Positions 59,878 to 64,000 of a DNA stretch of 64,000 bases are shown here, piece by piece. The DNA is from Siphlonurus alternatus (taxonomy: Eukaryota > Arthropoda > Insecta > Ephemeroptera > Siphlonuridae): the NCBI GenBank assembly GCA_949825025.1, contig OX463788.1, positions 496,001 to 560,000 of the forward strand, given 5' to 3'. A program made the translations under genes and the position numbers. Position 1 is the stretch's first letter; the number at the start of each line of letters is the position of its first letter. The notes below the pieces were generated by a model, which was not told where the DNA came from, made no database searches, and saw only the letters and a program-made list of their open reading frames with translations.

Positions 59878-60947
59878 TTATTTGCATGGGGTTGGGGATT
59901 TTGTGGGTCCACTGCTTTTTGGCTGCATGGACTTGTTGGCTAGAAGACAATGTTGAGAGTATGATCTTTCCTTGGTGAAGCAAAATCTGCAATGAAAAAA
60001 GAAAGAAATGTTATAGAACAAATAAAACGTTTAATTTTAATTAGAATCGATAACAATTTTGTTATTATCGTGAAATTAACAACGTTCAAATAAAAAGATA
60101 CAAATTAAAAAAAGTGAACCACAAGAATTACCTAATATACTGTCATATAATATAATTATATATGATACTGTGTTTACAATTAGAAAAACAAAACAATCCA
60201 GCAAATTTTTAATATTAACAAAGTTAACTTTAGTATAATAATTATCTTGATTTTTTTAATACTCCTTGCACTATAAGGAAAATAAAAAATAAAATATATC
60301 AATATTTCAGTAAAATTATCCCATGTTATTATAGTGTAAAAAAGTCATAACAATCGTCTTGGTTATATGTTAATACACGCTCACATTACAAGAAAGGGGT
60401 CTTTTGAATATCCACGACTATATCATAATTCATAGTACATATATGAGATAAGAAATTAAGAATCTCGAGGATGCTGCATGCATTAACTTTTATTTTATTT
60501 ATTTCTTTCATGTCACGCTTTCATATTTTTTTTTTAATTTTTTTATTATTATTTTTTTTTTATTTTCAAGTTTTGTTTTGCACCCATACAGAATAGATAC
60601 TTAGATTCTTATTTCTTATCCAGCAAAACTTATACATATAAAAATAAAAGGTCGCAATAAATGTTCAATTTTTAATTACTATACCTGTGGTAGCAGAGCA
60701 TTATTATGGGCTGTGGGTGGGTGGTAATGTGGACATTGTAGACGGGCGGGCGACTCGGCAGATCGCAGTAGCTCACAGCTCGGTCCACACGGCAAGCTCC
60801 AAACTCCCTCTTTGCATTCGTGCCGGCCTCTATGATGCATTCGATTTCTACAGAGCAATTGCACACAAATGTCAGAAATTTTCATATCAACGTGTACACT
60901 ATAACTTCATGATTGTAATTATATCATTATATTTCCTTAATCTTACC
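59878..60947 (-). other. Candidate spliced gene fragment inside the TA element
   Basis: On the minus strand a donor follows an exon end at 60947 (AAG then GTAAGA). An acceptor (CTGTAG) precedes 60847, and a donor (CCACAG then GTATAG) follows 60685. A pyrimidine-rich acceptor (CATTGCAG) precedes 59986. The middle exon (60685-60847, 163 bases) is GC-richer than its surroundings. Joined to the last exon it stays open in two frames; one ends at the TAA at 59878-59880. Residue composition is not obviously that of a known protein. It could be a captured host exon pair, a non-coding transcript, or chance. Confidence 0.35.
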
Positions 60948-61278
60948 TTGGTTTGACAATATTATCCAGTAAATGAGGATGTTTCTGTATCAAACTGCAC
61001 TCCAGCTGCAGACCGACGCTAACACGTCATGATGATGTCATGTGGTGGGAGTCATCTCTCGCCATAAAAATTTGATTGGCTTAGTTTTTTTTTATCGTCT
61101 TTTATTTAAAATTTTAACGGACAAAAAATCAGGCTAATATAAAGACCTATTCTGGGCACATATAGAATGTAGGTAGGCTAATATTTAGGTAATTAAGTAA
61201 CCCTTATTGGGTACATCTAAGTTTCAGGTAGATCCGTTTCCAATTTAGGCAACTAAATACCCGTTTCACGTTATTGCA

Positions 61279-61315
61279 TACCTAAATATGTAATATCATA
61301 TTACATATTTAGGTA
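61279..61315. repeat. Near-perfect 37-bp palindrome
   Basis: TACCTAAATATGTAATAT (61279-61296) and its exact inverse (61298-61315) are separated by one C. It lies in the right subterminal part of the TA element and embeds the GGTA/TACC motif at both ends. Confidence 0.9.
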
Positions 61316-61424
61316 AATTAATGAAAATAGGTACACTTAAACCTGAAATGGGTAAAGCACCCCTATTTTAGGCTGGAAATATTTGTTCTTTGATACCTAC
61401 AATAGGTATAGCTTTTTTACAGTG

Positions 61425-64000
61425 TAGACACTTTTTGAACGTGTGACGGTTCAAATTAAGTTGATTTTGAATATCGAGAAAAAATATGTATTAGTTCTCC
61501 ATATTTTTGAATTGGAACTATCCCCCATATACTTAACATGGGAAAAGTAGTTAAGTTTGCTAATTCACCAGGATTCAACGAATCAAGATCATCACTTTTT
61601 GATTAAAGTCTGAGGTAGGGTATATTGTTTTTATCATGTACACGCACTTTCAGAATGATTGATATCCTAATTGAATACAAAATTCGAATCGGTGTACATT
61701 GTTAGTGGGGCATGTTTTTGCCACTTCAGAAATTCATAATTAATTTTTAAAAAATCGTTGACACTTTTTGAACGTGTTTTCTCATAGAAGATGGTTCAAG
61801 TTAAGTTGAATTTGAATATCGAGAAAAAATATGTATAATCTCTCCTTATTTTTGAATTTGAACTATCCCCCGTATGCTTAACATGGGAAAAGTAGTTAAG
61901 TTTGATAATTCAACAGAATGAAAAGAATCGAAATCGCCACTTTGTTATTGAACTCTGAGGTAGGGTATATTGTTCTCATCATGTACTCGCACTTTCAAAA
62001 TGATTGAATTCCAAATTCAATACAAAAGTTGAATCGGTATTCGCTGCTAGTATGGCATATGGTTGCCACTTCAAAAATTCAAAACTAATTTTTAAAAAAC
62101 TGTAGACACTTTTAGAACGTGTGACGGTTCAAATTAAGTTGAATTTGAATAACGAGAAAAAATATGAATTATCTCTCCTAATTTTTGAACTTGAACTATC
62201 CCCCATATACTTAACGTGGGAAAAGTAGTTAAGTTTGATAATTCACCAGAACTCAACGAATCAGTATCGCCACTTTTTGATTGAACTCTGAGGTAGGGTA
62301 TATTGTTTTAATCATGAACCCGCACTTTCAGAATGAATGAATTCCTAACTCAATAAAAAAATTGAATCGGTGTTCGTTGTTAGTGGGGCATGTTTTTGCC
62401 ACTTCAGAAATTCATAATTAATTTTTAAAAAATCGTTGACACTTTTTGAACGTGTTTTCTCATAGAAGATGGTTTAAATTAAGTTGAATTTAATATCGAG
62501 AAAAAATATGTATAATCTCTCCATATTTTTGAATTTGAACTATCCCCCATATACTTAAAATGGAAAAAGTAGTTAAATTTGATAATTCAACAGAATTCAA
62601 TGAATTGAGATTGCCACTTTATTATTAAACTCTGAGGTAGGGTATATTGATCTTATCATGTACACGCACTTTCAGAATGATTGAATTCCTAATTCAATAC
62701 AAATGTTGAATCGGTGTTCGTTGTTAGTGGGGCATGTTTTTGCCACTTCAGAAATTCATAAATAATTTTTAAAAAATCGTTGACACTTTTTGAAGGTGTT
62801 TTGTCATAGAGAACGGTTCAAACAAAGTTGAATTTGAATATCGAGAAAAAATATGTATTATCTCTCAATATTTTTGAATTTGAACTATCCCCCATATACT
62901 TAACATGGGAAAAGTAGTTAAGTTTGATAATTCACCAGGATTAAACGAAGTAAGATCATCACTTTTTGATTAAAGTCTGAGGTAGGGTATATTGTTTTTA
63001 TCATGTACACGCACTTTCAGAATGATTGATATCCTAATTCAATACAAAATTCGGATCGGTGTTCATTGTAAGTGGGGCATGTTTTTGCCACTTCCAAATT
63101 TCATAACTAATTTTTAAAAAAGCGTTGACACTTTTTAAACGTGTTTTCTTATGGAGGACAGTTCAAATTAAGTTGAATTTGAATAACGAGAAATAATATG
63201 TATTATCTATCCTTTTTTTTTGAATTTGAACTATCCCCCATATACTTAACATTGGAAAAGTAATTAAGTTTGATAATTCACCAGGATTCAACGAATCAAG
63301 ATCATCACTTTTTGATTAAAGTCTGAGGTAGGGTATATTGTTTTTATCATGTACACGCACTTTCAGAATGATTGATATCCTTATTCAATACAAAATTCGA
63401 ATCGGTGTTCATTGTTAGTATGGCATGTTTTTGCCACTTCAAAATTTCATAACTAATTTTTAAAAAATCGTTGACACTTTTTGAACGTGTTTTCACATAG
63501 AGGATGGTTCAAATTAAGTTGAATTTGAATATCGAGAAAAATATATGTATTATCTCTCCATATTTTTGAATTTGAACTATCCCCCATATACATGGGAAAA
63601 GTAGTTAAGTTTGATAATTCACCAGAATTCAACGAATCAAGATCGCCACTTTTTGATTAAACTCTGAGGTAGGGTATATTGTTTTTATCGTGTACACGAA
63701 TTTTCAGAATGATGGAATTCCTAATTCAATACAAAAGTCGAATCGGTGTTAATTGTTAGTGGGGCATGTTTTTGCCACTTCAGAAATTCATAATTACTTT
63801 TTAAAAAATCGTTGACACTTTTTGAACGTGTTTTCTCATAGAAGATGGTTCAAATTAAGTTGAATTTGAATATCGAGAAAAAATGTGTATAATCTCTCCT
63901 TATTTTTGAATTTGAACTATCCCCCGTATACTTAACATGGGAAAAGTAGTTAAGTTTGATAATTCACCAGGATTCAACGAATCAAGATCATCACTTTTTG
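61425..64000. repeat. Tandem satellite array to the window end
   Basis: About 7-8 monomers continuing past the window. It resumes in phase with the monomer broken at 59328. No gene. Confidence 0.95.

Larger units (their letters stand above)
59329..61424. mobile_element. TA-flanked DNA transposon, CACTGTAAAAAAG ends
   Basis: 2,096 bp with 13-bp terminal inverted repeats CACTGTAAAAAAG, flanked by TA on both sides (59327-59328 and 61425-61426). Uninterrupted monomers read 'ccgtagacac' across this point. Both ends are rich in dispersed GGTA/TACC motifs in both orientations (for example near 59357, 59416, 59473, 61171, 61219 and 61400), as in elements with subterminal transposase-binding sites. 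No transposase is seen. The TA target suggests Tc1/mariner-type transposition, but the family is not certain. The GC-richer interior (60680-60850) may be captured gene sequence. Confidence 0.82.

Overview
The window looks like AT-rich, repeat-dominated chromosomal DNA of an invertebrate animal, most likely an arthropod. It has no recognisable single-copy host gene. The evidence for an animal is a long satellite array, a non-LTR retrotransposon of the CR1/jockey type, and a complete Polinton/Maverick with intron-bearing and BIR-domain genes. The species cannot be named from sequence alone.

Layout: a tandem satellite with a monomer of about 333-346 bp forms the background (25-6670, 11578-15384, 30982-45734, 50641-53060, 55388-59328, 61425-64000). 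Five mobile elements interrupt it. (1) LINE copy 1 is at 6671-11577. (2) A Polinton is at 15385-30981, flanked by an exact 6-bp target duplication TAGGGT. (3) LINE copy 2 is at 45735-50640; it shares copy 1's satellite junctions and disabling mutations, so it arose by duplication of the region and not by a second transposition. (4) A TTAA-flanked non-autonomous DNA element at 53061-55387 carries a long internal inverted repeat. (5) A TA-flanked element at 59329-61424 has CACTGTAAAAAAG ends and a possible spliced gene fragment inside.

The Polinton carries the usual morphogenesis and replication set. A small spliced gene lies at the left end (+). A leftward block follows: BIR-domain protein, major capsid protein, a small ORF, minor capsid protein, adenovirus-type protease and a phospholipase A2-like virion protein. 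A rightward block holds the packaging ATPase, a conserved Polinton protein, a fibre-like coiled-coil protein and a retrovirus-type integrase with a chromodomain. A leftward protein-primed DNA polymerase B comes last. Polymerase and integrase would replicate and insert the element; capsid proteins, protease and ATPase would build and fill virions. Capsid, protease and integrase each have one in-frame stop, and the polymerase has a frameshift, so this copy is decaying although its TIRs and target duplication are well preserved.

The most unusual signals are regulatory. TGACGTCA palindromes repeat at exact 15-bp spacing in both Polinton termini (four left, three right). A run of AAC(G/A)G-like motifs lies at about 10.5-11 bp helical spacing upstream of one rightward gene. 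A possible pol III-type structured RNA lies in the divergent promoter. Three unrelated elements also inserted within about 20 bp of the same point of the satellite monomer.
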